Counted from the stretch's first letter, positions 7,844 through 17,412 are shown. The stretch is DNA of 64,000 nucleotides from Bacteroidia bacterium (GCA_030427635.1 JAUIBA010000022.1:1-64000); one strand, 5' to 3'. The notes: generated by a model not told the origin, from the sequence alone. Made by a program: numbers and translations.

Positions 7844-10800
7844 TTATCTGTTTACATACACTCGTCCCATAGCAATATTGCCCGTCATGTCCGTAGCCTG
7901 TACTATGTACATACCAGATGGCAACATACTCAGGTCCAGTATTGCACTACCTTTATTCAGCATTAGTGTTTCAGTATATACCTCCTCACCTACAGTATTG
8001 ATAATTCTGAAGCGGGCTATCTCTTCGGCCATACCTGCCAGAGTAACAGTTATACTCCCCGTAGCAGGGTTGGGAAATAGCTCCATATTAACAGCATGAG
8101 CCGCAGCAGTCTTTACAGTACTTACAATGGCAGCATCTCTGGCTACATATACAGGCCCACAAGTAACAGGCTCATCGTCGCATTCATCTGTACTCATTAT
8201 GAGCGTGCCATTACCATACGCATATCTGGTACTGAGCGGTACACCCAGAGCCAGATTGCCCTTTGGCACATACTCTGTAGAATTAAGGGAGTCATATCTA
8301 ACATATATAGGTGAAGCCGTGGCTTTAGCCGACAGATATGTTACCAGCGAAGCCGTACCCCCGGCTCCCCAGCCGGGAAACTCGCTACAGGTACTACAAG
8401 TCCCCGTACATACATCACCCGTCCATCTGTTATCAGCAGGGGTACATGCCGACCCCTGTGTGCCAAAAACGACACCTGACCATGAGTATAAACCAAACTT
8501 ACAACGGCGCATTTCATTCTTTGTCCATTGCAGTACACTGGTGTCATGATGAAAGCTGAAACCGTAATTCAGGTCCTGAACCAGATTGCAGCTGATATCG
8601 GCCATATTTATTGCATTACCTACCTGCCTCAGTTCGATACCGCTGAGCCATTTGGGCTGCCCGGTAGTGGGGTGCGTTTCGTAACAATTATAACCAATGC
8701 CGGAAACAGTATTACGCTTCACCTGTTTCAGATATGGGGTACGAAATATGCCAATGCCATACAGCAAATTATCTACAGGAGCCCTGAATCCATACATTTT
8801 AACTTCATTGTCCAGAATATTGACCCTCTGCCCTACAGAGTAGACGTATATACCTTCAGAATAGCCCGTAATGGAATTACTGTCTATATATACACTACCA
8901 TTCGCTGAATCATTAGAACTGACTCTAAGATCTGACAGATTAATTCCGTAACGGGTATTTTCAATATCATCAGACGTTGACACTTTACCTGAGATTGTAT
9001 TATTCCTAAAATAGCTATATCCTTTTTCTTCAATAATATTCAAGCCATAACTCCCACCCAGATACTGACTGATAAGTCCTGCTGCATACTTTTCTATATT
9101 GTTTCCTGATATCGTATGTGTATTATGGCTACCATCAAGTACCGCATAAATCCCAATACTTCCATTTGCCAGTGAAGCATGTTGCGTACATATAAAGTCA
9201 GTGTTCTTACAGGAAAAATCCCATGCAGTAGCAGGATAACTTCCCCCAATTGCAATACCGATTGTACAATTGTAGAATCTGTTATTGGTATTGTCTGCTC
9301 TGCTTCCGGCTACCTGCAAGTCTCCATACTGATATACACTATATACAGCTCTGTCAAGCGTATTCCTGAATGTATTGTTGAAAAACTTCACATTTGCACG
9401 CGACAAATAACAAGCCAGAAAGAAACTATCAATAAGGTTCGTATTTGCCAATGCGGCATCGGCAGTGTCGCAGCCTATATGTAAATAATTATATTCATAT
9501 ACAGCAGGATTATCAGTTGTTCCGGCGGTAAGCAATCTGCTACTACCTACATTACGGGCAAGTATGGCATTGGCAGGTGTGTAAGTAGCCTGATAGCTGT
9601 TAACTACTGCTACAGGTACTTTTCCGTTGATGGTATCTGTAACAGTTCTGAGTATTGTGGCAGAAGGCCATGCAAAAGGGAAGTTGTTTGAAGAAGATGT
9701 TCCTGTATCGGCAGATGCGAACTCTCTTTGAACAAATACACTGTTTTGTATGGTGAAAGGTAACCGTGTACCTGCAGGAGCAGCCGTAAGTGATGGCTGG
9801 TAGTTATACAATGCAATACCTTCAAAATTAGCATTGTATATGGCTCCATTACTCTCCAGTATATCCTGCATGCCGGCAGTGTAATACCCGTTAATACCAG
9901 CAGTAGGCCATACCTTTACACCGGCTGCATAGGTAGAGAGGTTTGCAGCAGCAGCAGTATCATAAGCTGTTCCATACCACTGGGTGGCATTCTCTATAAG
10001 TGTATTATTTATTATCCGCAAATGGCCCGTACCTGTAAGACCCGGATGTACAATAATACCCCTCCACCCCTTAGAGAAAAAATGGCAATGATCAATGGTT
10101 ACAGATGTGAGTGAATCAACTGTAATATGAGTACTGTCCCCCATAAAAAACACATTGTCTGTAAGCGCTGGCTTGCTGCATACTGCACTGTTGACTATAT
10201 AGTAGTTATCGCCATCTACGATATTTCCGGCATTAAGACTACCGCTTATTATGGTGTGAAAAGGCAACACATCACCACAATCACTACAGGACGATAATGA
10301 GGCAAGACCTTTCTGCGTGCGATAACCATTAACAGAAAAATAGTCATACGGAGTACTTACGGCAGGAACTACAATCGTATCATATACGGTAGCACTACAT
10401 CCCTCGTAAGATGCAGTAACGGTGTACGGATATGATGCGGCTACACTGCTGGCTAATACAGGAGAAAATGTTGAAGAATCGGACGATGCAGAAATGGTAC
10501 CACTCCATGCATATGTTACCCCGGTAGCAGGCATGGCAGGTGTAGTGACAGCCTGTAAAGTAAATCCGGCCGATGAATATGTATGCACCTTATCATCGGG
10601 CAATATAAACGGAGCAGTCTGGTGTACCGATAAGGTATAAGAGAGTAAAGAAACACTTACGGAATAACTACCCACGCAGCCTGCCGGAGATGTTACAGAA
10701 AGAGAATAAGTACCTGTTTCTGCCGCTGTCACTCCCAATATGGAAGGATTGCGCTCAGTAGATGTAAAGGAGGATGGGCCACTCCATAAATAGGAGTTCC

Positions 10801-11182
10801 CCCCTGTGTCATTGGCTGACAAAAAAAGTGTATCGCCGACACATACCGGTACATATGATGGTGCTGCCGTAGGGGGCGGATAAACTGTAACATCGCCCCG
10901 GTAAATGGTAAGCCCCACTATGGGGATAATACTGGCATAGGAAATGGTAGCAGTACCGCCTGACACACCCGTTATGATACCGGAAGAGTTGACGGTAGCA
11001 ACAGAGGTATTGCTGCTGGACCATGTGCCCAGTGGTACTATTGAAATAAGCGAAGCAAGACAGTTGGAAGTAGTGCCGCCCACACATACTGGAACGGGGG
11101 GACATGGGTCCGGCAAAATCTGAGACCGGACATGAAATGAGACAAGCATTAGGAGAACTGAAAATAGTGCAGATGGTTTCAT
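7844..11182 (-). CDS. Large T9SS-secreted surface protein with Ig-like and beta-helix regions
   Basis: A 1112-residue secreted protein. It has a signal peptide (to about residue 20), a bacterial Ig-like (Big_2-type) region with SGIITGVSGGTATISY near 70-90 and a second Ig-like region at about 108-270. A long right-handed parallel beta-helix (about 300-960) follows, recognisable by repeated Asn-rich turns such as NNTF, NNRF, GNNI and NNTI. The C-terminal type A sorting domain (about 1030-1112) has MELFPNPATGSITVTL and LPSGMYIVQATD. It is probably a cell-surface adhesin or polysaccharide-interacting protein. No catalytic motif is recognised, and it is transcribed alone. Confidence 0.85.
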   Translation of the reverse strand: MKPSALFSVLLMLVSFHVRSQILPDPCPPVPVCVGGTTSNCLASLISIVPLGTWSSSNTSVATVNSSGIITGVSGGTATISYASIIPIVGLTIYRGDVTVYPPPTAAPSYVPVCVGDTLFLSANDTGGNSYLWSGPSSFTSTERNPSILGVTAAETGTYSLSVTSPAGCVGSYSVSVSLLSYTLSVHQTAPFILPDDKVHTYSSAGFTLQAVTTPAMPATGVTYAWSGTISASSDSSTFSPVLASSVAASYPYTVTASYEGCSATVYDTIVVPAVSTPYDYFSVNGYRTQKGLASLSSCSDCGDVLPFHTIISGSLNAGNIVDGDNYYIVNSAVCSKPALTDNVFFMGDSTHITVDSLTSVTIDHCHFFSKGWRGIIVHPGLTGTGHLRIINNTLIENATQWYGTAYDTAAAANLSTYAAGVKVWPTAGINGYYTAGMQDILESNGAIYNANFEGIALYNYQPSLTAAPAGTRLPFTIQNSVFVQREFASADTGTSSSNNFPFAWPSATILRTVTDTINGKVPVAVVNSYQATYTPANAILARNVGSSRLLTAGTTDNPAVYEYNYLHIGCDTADAALANTNLIDSFFLACYLSRANVKFFNNTFRNTLDRAVYSVYQYGDLQVAGSRADNTNNRFYNCTIGIAIGGSYPATAWDFSCKNTDFICTQHASLANGSIGIYAVLDGSHNTHTISGNNIEKYAAGLISQYLGGSYGLNIIEEKGYSYFRNNTISGKVSTSDDIENTRYGINLSDLRVSSNDSANGSVYIDSNSITGYSEGIYVYSVGQRVNILDNEVKMYGFRAPVDNLLYGIGIFRTPYLKQVKRNTVSGIGYNCYETHPTTGQPKWLSGIELRQVGNAINMADISCNLVQDLNYGFSFHHDTSVLQWTKNEMRRCKFGLYSWSGVVFGTQGSACTPADNRWTGDVCTGTCSTCSEFPGWGAGGTASLVTYLSAKATASPIYVRYDSLNSTEYVPKGNLALGVPLSTRYAYGNGTLIMSTDECDDEPVTCGPVYVARDAAIVSTVKTAAAHAVNMELFPNPATGSITVTLAGMAEEIARFRIINTVGEEVYTETLMLNKGSAILDLSMLPSGMYIVQATDMTGNIAMGRVYVNR

Positions 11183-11811
11183 AATTTATTGGTTTTATTG
11201 GGTGAGAAAACAAGGGGTGGATACCTGGCAACGGAATAAACATGACGTATAGTCCGGGCATATGCATGACCGAAACCATCCCGACATGATGCAGGGAACA
11301 GTTGATTAAACCAACCGGTACAGATGGAAAAAAATAAGCAAAGCATGACCGTAGATAGCAGTCAAATGCTGACGAACAAACTACCGGCAACAGTAATAGC
11401 CGCAGAAAACACTATGCGTCACAACAACTATATAGCAACCTGTAGTCGTAGTGAATCACATATGTTTTTGCTGAAATACAATAAACATATCTGAAGTCAG
11501 GGAGCAGTCAGGTATAAAACCTGAATACAGGAAACTCAGGTGAGTGGAAGCAAATCGGTGGCGCAGACCGTTTGACGAAAGATACAGGATAGATGTTTTT
11601 CATAGCTAGTTATTTTGTGCGTTAATTGCAAATACCAAGTTAAGAAAATCATTTTGATTTTTTATTAACCAAATAAATATATTTTAATATCTAATCACAA
11701 TAACTAATTGACATAAATATTGTTACAAATACAATAACAACAAATACACATTAAAATATTTAACAAGAAAAACAATACTACTATACGTATATAAATGAAA
11801 AAGAACATAGC
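11183..11811. other. Intergenic region upstream of the large T9SS gene
   Basis: About 630 nt. The left half is of mixed composition and the right half (11620-11800) is very AT-rich. A 56-codon ATG frame on the + strand (11324-11494) has no visible ribosome-binding site, no recognisable protein features and no neighbour to couple with, so I do not call it. The region presumably holds the promoter of the T9SS gene, but I see no clear TAnnTTTG match. Confidence 0.5.
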
Positions 11812-11847
11812 AAAGGGCCTGTCATGACAAATGATGACAGACCCTTT
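11812..11847 (-). terminator. Terminator of the TonB receptor gene
   Basis: 14-bp stem (11812-11825 and 11834-11847) with one G-T wobble on the minus strand and an 8-nt loop. It lies 16 nt after the receptor's stop codon. Only a modest T-rich tract follows. Confidence 0.65.
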
Positions 11848-11862
11848 ACTACAGACTACTGG

Positions 11863-14028
11863 TTAAAGTTTCCATCTTAGCGACAGGTTAATAACCCGTC
11901 CATCAATGGGTGCCCACAAGGGCTTGAAAGAAGGTGCGCTTATCGTCCCTGTATACAGAGACTCTACATTACTCATTCTGTAATCCAGCAGATTTTCACC
12001 GTTGAGTACCACAATAAAGTGCTTACCTATGTTCCGCTGTATCATAGCTGCAATAAAGGTGTATGAAGGGGTCAGCGAAGCATCATATCGATACTGCTGC
12101 CCAATGTAGGACCCTTCTATACCTATACGCCACGCATCGCCCAGCTCGCGCACAATGATAAATGCAGCCCTGTTACGGGGTGTAAGCGGTACAAAGTTGC
12201 CGGATGACAGATACGTATTGCGGGCATCGGTGTAGGTATAGCCCAGATATAACTCCCAGCTCCTTACATCCAGCTTCACATAACTATCAAAACCCTTACT
12301 TACTACCGGCGATGTAGCATTTACCAGATCTACCTTACCGGCACTGTTACGGTAAAAGAGTATGGGCCTGTCTATCTGTGTGAGGAAAAAAGCCTGATTA
12401 ATGAAAAGAGAAGTATGCTCAGCCAGTTCCCGCTTATAATTCATCTCTGCATTATAGCCATAAGAAACCTCCGGCCTCACCGTACTATTCACAGGTAACA
12501 GGTCTGGTATATTGTACTCTATATTCTGCTGCACCAGGGGATTAGGCACCTTATACCCCATGCCGAAACCGGCCCGGGCAGCCCAGCGCTCATCAAACCG
12601 GTAAAATGCAGCAATACGGGGCAGCGCAAATAAACCATACCGGTTATGATTATCAAACCGCAGCCCTGCCTCAATGGTAGTTTTCTCTTTTATCCGTATA
12701 TCGCACTGGCCAAAAACACCTGTTGTAAAGTTGTCATAAACTTTCAGCAACACAGTATCGGGCAGGGAGGTATTATACTTATCCCCTACTACATTTACAC
12801 CTGCTACAAAGTCCACCTTTGTACCTGGCACAAACACCGATGCCTCATTGTAATAACTTGTCTGATTCCCATTTACAGAAGCTGTATTACTCTCATTATT
12901 ACGGGTAAAGTAGCTCAGGTTTCCCTTCAGTGTAAACTTTGCATTGCTACCGGTAAGGTGCTCTACCAGGTACTCCCCTGTATGCCTCTGTGTCTTATTG
13001 CTTTCATAATAACGGTGTATCATGTCTGCTGCACCATTCAGCACATGCATGTCTCCCCCTTTTCTGTCATCAAATGCACCACTATACCCTACCGCAACAG
13101 AGGTAGCTGCTGTAGGATAAATAAACAGCTTAGGGTGAATCATAACACTGTTTGCTACGGGCAGGTCACTAAGGTCATCATTATTTACATCTACTGCCTG
13201 CTGATTGGTATAACCTGCAAATAAGGTACAGCCTATGCTTTTATTACGATGGGCTGCATATACATTCACATTACCCTCTTTTAAGCTACTGTAGTTTACC
13301 AGTGCATCCAGCTGCTGCTTATAAACGGGGCGTTTTGATATGAGGTTTATCAGCCCCCCTATGGCACCACCGCCATATAGTGTGCTCGCCGATCCTTTTA
13401 TCAGCTCTATCTGCCTTAGGTCCAGCGGTGGCACAGTCAGTATTCCAAAACCACCCGAAAAGCCATCATAAAGAGGCATCCCGTCCCGCAGTATCTGTGT
13501 ATACCGCCCGTCAAGACCCTGTATGCGCACATTACTGTTGCCCGAGGTAGCAGAAGATTGCTGTATCTGTACTCCGCTTACATCGCCCAGTATACTGGCT
13601 ATATTTCCGGGTTTTACGCTGGCTTCTTCCGCCAGGTCATCTGCTCCTATTACCTCTACTTTCATAGGGCTGTTCTCTATGGCCTGATTATTACGTGTAG
13701 ATGCTACCACCGTAACTTCCTCCAGTGCGGCATCGGTCTGCCTCAGGTATATGCTGAGCGTAGCAGATAATGGGAAAGTGAGTACCGTATCCAGCCGCTC
13801 ATACCCTGTTAAACTGAATACTACTTTATGCTCACCAGCAGCCATTACAAAATCTGCTGCACCGGCACTATCTGTAGTAGCAAGCCAGTCTTTCTCTGTA
13901 CTCACTATTACAACAAACTCCAGCGGCTTTCCCGTATTACTGTCATAGGCTTTTATTTGTGTCTTTTCCTGTGCCCGGGCATAATTCCCCATCAGGCACA
14001 GTAATAGCAATACGATATATCGTTTCAT
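11863..14028 (-). CDS. TonB-dependent outer membrane receptor
   Basis: A 721-residue TonB-dependent receptor. It has a signal peptide (MKRYIV... to about residue 19), a carboxypeptidase-regulatory-like domain at about 22-100, a plug domain at about 110-225 (MKVEVIGADDL, VRIQGLDGRYTQILRDGMPLYDG, ELIKGSASTLYGGGAIGGLINLI) and a 22-strand-type barrel ending in LSLRWKL. The start is set at 14028 because the longer in-frame version places 20 non-signal residues in front of the signal peptide. It transports a scarce ligand such as a siderophore, metal chelate or cofactor. The upstream PepSY-like gene and small secreted protein on the same strand suggest a shared uptake function. Confidence 0.9.
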   Translation of the reverse strand: MKRYIVLLLLCLMGNYARAQEKTQIKAYDSNTGKPLEFVVIVSTEKDWLATTDSAGAADFVMAAGEHKVVFSLTGYERLDTVLTFPLSATLSIYLRQTDAALEEVTVVASTRNNQAIENSPMKVEVIGADDLAEEASVKPGNIASILGDVSGVQIQQSSATSGNSNVRIQGLDGRYTQILRDGMPLYDGFSGGFGILTVPPLDLRQIELIKGSASTLYGGGAIGGLINLISKRPVYKQQLDALVNYSSLKEGNVNVYAAHRNKSIGCTLFAGYTNQQAVDVNNDDLSDLPVANSVMIHPKLFIYPTAATSVAVGYSGAFDDRKGGDMHVLNGAADMIHRYYESNKTQRHTGEYLVEHLTGSNAKFTLKGNLSYFTRNNESNTASVNGNQTSYYNEASVFVPGTKVDFVAGVNVVGDKYNTSLPDTVLLKVYDNFTTGVFGQCDIRIKEKTTIEAGLRFDNHNRYGLFALPRIAAFYRFDERWAARAGFGMGYKVPNPLVQQNIEYNIPDLLPVNSTVRPEVSYGYNAEMNYKRELAEHTSLFINQAFFLTQIDRPILFYRNSAGKVDLVNATSPVVSKGFDSYVKLDVRSWELYLGYTYTDARNTYLSSGNFVPLTPRNRAAFIIVRELGDAWRIGIEGSYIGQQYRYDASLTPSYTFIAAMIQRNIGKHFIVVLNGENLLDYRMSNVESLYTGTISAPSFKPLWAPIDGRVINLSLRWKL

Positions 14029-14056
14029 TTTTTGTTTTTCTAAGTATGAAGAAATA

Positions 14057-14088
14057 GTGTGCGGGGTAGTTCCAGCTACCCCACACAC
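14057..14088 (-). promoter_or_regulatory. Intercistronic hairpin before the TonB receptor
   Basis: 13-bp stem (14057-14069 and 14076-14088; one G-T wobble on the minus strand) with a 6-nt loop, between the PepSY-like stop (14114) and the receptor start (14028). It could be a partial terminator or attenuator, or an mRNA-stability element setting the ratio of the two products. Confidence 0.55.
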
Positions 14089-14113
14089 TCGTCAGTCGAT
14101 GATGTAATCAGCC

Positions 14114-14533
14114 TTAATCCTTTTCTATTCTTTCTTCCAGAAAATAGCCCATATCATCAAATATGAGGTCTCGGCGCCTCACCTCTGCCTCGTACGTCAG
14201 CGTACCATTTGCTGCCACAATCATCGCAGCCTCTTTTATGGCACCTTTCGATTTTGCATAGCTTCTGGCTCTGGCCGGCAATTCAGCAACAGAAATCTTC
14301 GTTTCTGTTTCTTCTACTACACCATTGGCATTATATAGCACAGACATATGCTTCTCATTCTGCAGGAAAGAGGCTTCGTACTTATTACCCTCCTTATCCC
14401 ATTTTACCTTTTTGGCGGTAGAGCACTTCTTTGAAAACGCTGCTTTTACAGCATAAGGAACCTCACTTTGTTGCGCAAGTGCGCTATTGCCGCACACGAT
14501 GGCAGCAAACAATATGATGATTATTGATTTCAT
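14114..14533 (-). CDS. PepSY-like periplasmic protein
   Basis: A 139-residue exported protein with a signal peptide ending near SALAQ (residue 20), followed by a PepSY-like (DUF2874) fold. Recognisable family features are VKAAFSKKCSTAKKVKWDKEGNKYEASF, the VLYNANGVVEETE strand and a second, C-terminal half-repeat. These Bacteroidota proteins are periplasmic and of unknown biochemical role. The resemblance to beta-lactamase-inhibitor folds is structural only. It sits between a small secreted protein and a TonB receptor, all on one strand. Confidence 0.82.
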   Translation of the reverse strand: MKSIIIILFAAIVCGNSALAQQSEVPYAVKAAFSKKCSTAKKVKWDKEGNKYEASFLQNEKHMSVLYNANGVVEETETKISVAELPARARSYAKSKGAIKEAAMIVAANGTLTYEAEVRRRDLIFDDMGYFLEERIEKD

Positions 14534-14609
14534 GTTTTATTGTTTAGTTTTTTAAAATGCATATCACATACTGCCTATACCAGCAGTATGCATCAGGACA
14601 AAAAATGCA

Positions 14610-15002
14610 CTAAACAATGGGAGGACGTAATATATCTGCATCAAATCCGGCGGGGAAATGCCGGTCTATAAATGCACCATATATGATGGTGACATCATTA
14701 AAAATAACTGCCCTGCACTGAAACGAAACAGGTTTTGTCAAAACTACTGCTACAGGAGCTGCATTAACTGTATATACTGCCTGATGAGGCTTTTCACTTT
14801 CCTCATCATTCTGCTCCAGCCCTTCAAAAACATCAGGGATATTCAGCAGATGCTCAAACACGAAATCTGCCGCATTAATATCAGGGTCCTCTACAGCACA
14901 ATGCTTATACATCTCATACAGGTGCGTCATATCCACATTGGGCAACAGCACATTCCCCAATCCGTATAAAGACAACAACAGTATTACAATCAGCTTTCGC
15001 AT
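14610..15002 (-). CDS. Small secreted protein upstream of PepSY/TonB receptor, unknown function
   Basis: A 130-residue protein with a hydrophobic N-terminus (MRKLIVILLLSLYGLGNVLL) acting as signal peptide or anchor. A mostly acidic soluble region follows, containing MTHLYEMYKHC, DFVFEHLLNIPDVFEG and C-terminal FIDRHFPAGFDADILRPP. Similar small proteins commonly precede TonB receptor genes in Bacteroidota, but I cannot name a function. Start 15002 is preferred over the in-frame ATG at 15017, which would add five residues ahead of the basic signal start. An 8-bp hairpin (14567-14590) separates it from the PepSY-like gene. Confidence 0.7.
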   Translation of the reverse strand: MRKLIVILLLSLYGLGNVLLPNVDMTHLYEMYKHCAVEDPDINAADFVFEHLLNIPDVFEGLEQNDEESEKPHQAVYTVNAAPVAVVLTKPVSFQCRAVIFNDVTIIYGAFIDRHFPAGFDADILRPPIV

Positions 15003-15050
15003 AAGAACCTGTAACAAATGTCGGGAATAAAATGGTTACAAAACCCAACA

Positions 15051-15077
15051 AAAAACCCCTGCTATTGCAGAGGTTTT
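15051..15077 (-). terminator. Terminator of tRNA-Leu
   Basis: 11-bp stem (15052-15062 and 15067-15077) with one wobble and a 4-nt loop, followed on the minus strand by a T-run. It directly follows the tRNA 3' end. Confidence 0.8.
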
Positions 15078-15083
15078 AAGATT

Positions 15084-15170
15084 TGGTGCCCAGGACTGGA
15101 TTCGAACCAGCACACCCGTGAAGGCGCTGCGACCTGAACACAGTGCGTCTACCAATTTCGCCACCTGGGC
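15084..15170 (-). tRNA. tRNA-Leu (anticodon CAG)
   Basis: A class II tRNA on the minus strand. The acceptor stem GCCCAGG pairs with CCTGGGC and is followed by discriminator A and an encoded CCA (15084-15086). The D-arm region contains GGTAGACGC. The anticodon stem CTGTG/CGCAG encloses loop TTCAGGT with anticodon CAG. A long variable arm (CGCCTTCACGGGTGT) and the T-arm GCTGG-TTCGAAT-CCAGT complete the structure. It reads CUG leucine codons. Confidence 0.96.
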
Positions 15171-15236
15171 TCCTTGTTCCTGTGTCAGGGAGCGCAAAGG
15201 TAAGTAAGGTTTTGATTCCGTACAAGAAAATTTTTA

Positions 15237-15938
15237 TTATTTTTTTTGAGCCGCTTTCCGCCCCAGCATATACTCATATCCTGCCACATTCATCATCAGC
15301 AGCAGCATGCCATAAAAGGTATCCTCTACCGGTATGGTACCCATACGTATACCCAGGTTATGTGCATCATTATAGCGTACTACGGCCTCTTCTGTGAATG
15401 CACCGGTAAGCACACCGTTCGACAGGAAAAATGCAGGCAATATGAGTACAAAGGTTAAAAAGAAAGAAGCCATCCATGGCACATTGCGCCACACCAGTAT
15501 CACTACAAATGCCGCCAGCAGCAGTAGTGTAACAGAGGTGTACAGGTGGTGCATGTAATACAGGGCTACCGTAATAAGCAGCACCACCATTACCAACGCT
15601 AATTTACGGACCAGGGCATTAAAGGAACCCACAGGCAGATAGCGCACCACACAGTAATAGGTAAAAGTGCAGGCATAAGGTATGCAGATGAAAAACAGAC
15701 ACTCCTCCAGTGGTAACCCATATATGTATAAACCTATGAGATAGCGGGGATTAAAGTTCCATATACCGGCGGCGGTAAAAATGGCATCCCACACCATAAA
15801 AAAAAGTGCCACAAGTATACTGGGCACGATAAAATAGCGCCAGTGCTCCACAAACCTGAACCGCTGATGAAAGGAAAACAGAAGCGGGAACAGAATACAA
15901 AACACATCCACCGCCAGATATAAGTACTGCTCAGGCAT
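15237..15938 (-). CDS. crtYcd: Lycopene beta-cyclase, fused heterodimeric (CrtYcd/CarR) type
   Basis: A 233-residue integral membrane protein with about seven hydrophobic segments. It is built as two halves, each with the lycopene-cyclase-domain signature: PLEE at 76-79 (LPLEECLFF) and PVED at 203-206 (IPVEDTFYG). In Actinobacteria and archaea these halves are separate (CrtYc, CrtYd) or fused; the fused form is usual in Bacteroidota. It cyclises both ends of lycopene to beta-carotene. Its start overlaps the crtZ stop by 8 nt, so it is the last gene of the carotenoid operon. The downstream sequence before the tRNA shows no clear terminator. Confidence 0.92.
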   Translation of the reverse strand: MPEQYLYLAVDVFCILFPLLFSFHQRFRFVEHWRYFIVPSILVALFFMVWDAIFTAAGIWNFNPRYLIGLYIYGLPLEECLFFICIPYACTFTYYCVVRYLPVGSFNALVRKLALVMVVLLITVALYYMHHLYTSVTLLLLAAFVVILVWRNVPWMASFFLTFVLILPAFFLSNGVLTGAFTEEAVVRYNDAHNLGIRMGTIPVEDTFYGMLLLMMNVAGYEYMLGRKAAQKK

Positions 15939-16404
15939 CGGCTCGCTTCTGTCTTAACTGCTCAGCAAAATACTTCATGGGCACCCATAGCATACCAAAA
16001 CACTCTCCATCCTCTTTATTCAGATGTTTGTGATGCATCTTGTGCGCACGACGTATGGCACGGAAGTAGAAGTTGTCAGAATTGCGCAGCAGGCGGAAGC
16101 GCTGGTGAATGAATATGTCATGTACCAGAAAGTAAGCAAAACCATATATGGTAATGCCCAGACCTACAAAAAACAGATGCGGCACCGGCACATACAATCC
16201 TGCGGCAAGGCAGGCTATACCAGGCAGGGCAAATATGAGAAAGAAGTAATCGTTCTTCTCAAAGAACGAAGACGGATTTTTACGATGATGGTCTTCATGA
16301 AGATTCCAGAGTATGCCATGCATCACATACTTGTGTGTAAGCCATGCCACACCCTCCATGGCTAAAAATGTCGCTAAAACGATAATGAGGTCAATAATCC
16401 ACAT
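15931..16404 (-). CDS. crtZ: Beta-carotene hydroxylase
   Basis: A 157-residue membrane di-iron hydroxylase of the fatty acid hydroxylase/CrtZ family. All four histidine boxes are present: HX4H (H24, H29), HX2HH (H36, H39, H40), HX4H (H95, H100) and HX2HH (H121, H124, H125). It adds 3-hydroxyl groups to the beta-ionone rings, converting beta-carotene to zeaxanthin. It overlaps crtYcd by 8 nt and follows the SRPBCC gene by 6 nt. The product order (cyclase, hydroxylase) predicts a yellow zeaxanthin-type pigment. Confidence 0.95.
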   Translation of the reverse strand: MWIIDLIIVLATFLAMEGVAWLTHKYVMHGILWNLHEDHHRKNPSSFFEKNDYFFLIFALPGIACLAAGLYVPVPHLFFVGLGITIYGFAYFLVHDIFIHQRFRLLRNSDNFYFRAIRRAHKMHHKHLNKEDGECFGMLWVPMKYFAEQLRQKRADA

Positions 16405-16410
16405 ATATCT

Positions 16411-16881
16411 TTATTGTTTTACTGTGCCAAACAGTGCTGTGAGCTGCTGGTACCTGTAATCAAAAATATGCTCCAGCCGGGGGCGTACCAGTGTACCATG
16501 AGCCATTACCCCCAGTACTCCCAGCGGTAAGGCGTAGCGCACATGGTCTGTCATAAGTACGCCACCTTCTACCTGAGTAAAAGTATGTGTGTGCTCCCAT
16601 AATCTGTAAGGGCCACGCTCCTGCATGTCGGTAAACAGATGAGGCGCCTCCACACCGGTAATAACAGTACGCCAGTGCATAGGTATATGCCAAAGCGGGC
16701 TTACCTTATAATCTATGCGCATGCCGTTGTATATACTCCCCTGCTCCACATTGGTAAGTACGGTAAACCGCATATCGGGCGGAGTAATAACCGCAAGATT
16801 TGCCGGGGAGGAAAAGAAATCCCATGCCTGTTCTATACTTACCGGTAGTACCTGTGTACGATGTAACTCAAACACCTTCAT
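16411..16881 (-). CDS. SRPBCC (START/Bet v1-like) protein of the carotenoid operon
   Basis: A 156-residue SRPBCC-fold protein beginning MKVFELHRTQVLPVSIEQAWDFFSSPANL, the typical first strand and helix of the ligand-binding fold. It ends with the long C-terminal helix (RPRLEHIFDYRYQQLTALF). Start 16881 was chosen because the longer frame extends 28 residues into idi without family resemblance. It overlaps the idi end by 14 nt and is 6 nt from crtZ, so it is translated within the carotenoid operon. Similar proteins recur in crt clusters of Bacteroidota. Binding of a carotenoid or lipid is inference. Confidence 0.82.
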   Translation of the reverse strand: MKVFELHRTQVLPVSIEQAWDFFSSPANLAVITPPDMRFTVLTNVEQGSIYNGMRIDYKVSPLWHIPMHWRTVITGVEAPHLFTDMQERGPYRLWEHTHTFTQVEGGVLMTDHVRYALPLGVLGVMAHGTLVRPRLEHIFDYRYQQLTALFGTVKQ

Positions 16882-17401
16882 GCTGTACGGTATTAAATAA
16901 TAAATTCCCTTTATCGGCAATACACAGGCGAAACCATGCAGTGTAGGCATCAGGCGTATCAGCAAGGCTCTGCATCAGCTCGGTTTCTGATATATACTTC
17001 CATTCTGCAGCTTCATCCGGTGCCGGAGCAGGTATATCATCAGTTACACCTGCGTATACATGATCATATTCATATTCTGTAAGATCATTCCCTACCGGTG
17101 CCTTATAAGTAAATGTATAAACCGGATGCAGGGTACAGAAAAGTCCCATTTCCTCACTTAGCCTTCTTGCCGCTGCCTCCTCTGCTTCTTCTCCGGGTCT
17201 TGGGTGGCCGCAGCAGGTATTAGTCCACAGCAGCGGTGAGTGGTACTTCCCTGCTGCCCTGCGCTGTAACAGCAGCTGGCCCGAAGTATTGAATATAAAA
17301 ACTGACACAGCCCTGTGCAGGCGTCCCTCTACATGGGCAGCCAGCTTTTCCATAACACCTATCTGATTATCGCGCGTGTCTACGAGTATTACTTTTTCCA
17401 T
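16868..17401 (-). CDS. idi: Isopentenyl-diphosphate delta-isomerase, type 1
   Basis: A 177-residue Nudix-fold enzyme that interconverts IPP and DMAPP, feeding the carotenoid pathway. Visible motifs are NTCCGHPRPGE with the catalytic Cys (C63/C64 region), the Nudix helix EEAEEAAARRLSEEMG at 71-86 and the acidic YEYDHVYAG segment (E114, E116) carrying the second catalytic residue. Start 17401 (MEKVILVD) is preferred to the ATG three codons upstream. It lies 11 nt after crtB and overlaps the SRPBCC start. Having idi inside the crt operon implies precursor balance is co-regulated with pigment synthesis. Confidence 0.94.
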   Translation of the reverse strand: MEKVILVDTRDNQIGVMEKLAAHVEGRLHRAVSVFIFNTSGQLLLQRRAAGKYHSPLLWTNTCCGHPRPGEEAEEAAARRLSEEMGLFCTLHPVYTFTYKAPVGNDLTEYEYDHVYAGVTDDIPAPAPDEAAEWKYISETELMQSLADTPDAYTAWFRLCIADKGNLLFNTVQHEGV

Positions 17402-17412
17402 CCGGTACAAAA

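Noticed and set aside
7844-11182. Beta-helix protein as a toxin or phage tail spike
   Set aside because: Clear signal peptide and T9SS sorting domain, and no phage genes nearby, point to an ordinary secreted surface protein.
10809-11390. 193-codon minus-strand frame overlapping the start of the large T9SS gene
   Set aside because: It reads another frame of the signal-peptide/Ig region and has no signal peptide or domain of its own.
11324-11494. 56-codon + strand frame in the 680-nt gap
   Set aside because: Plausible composition but no leader signals or neighbours, and in a region likely to be regulatory.
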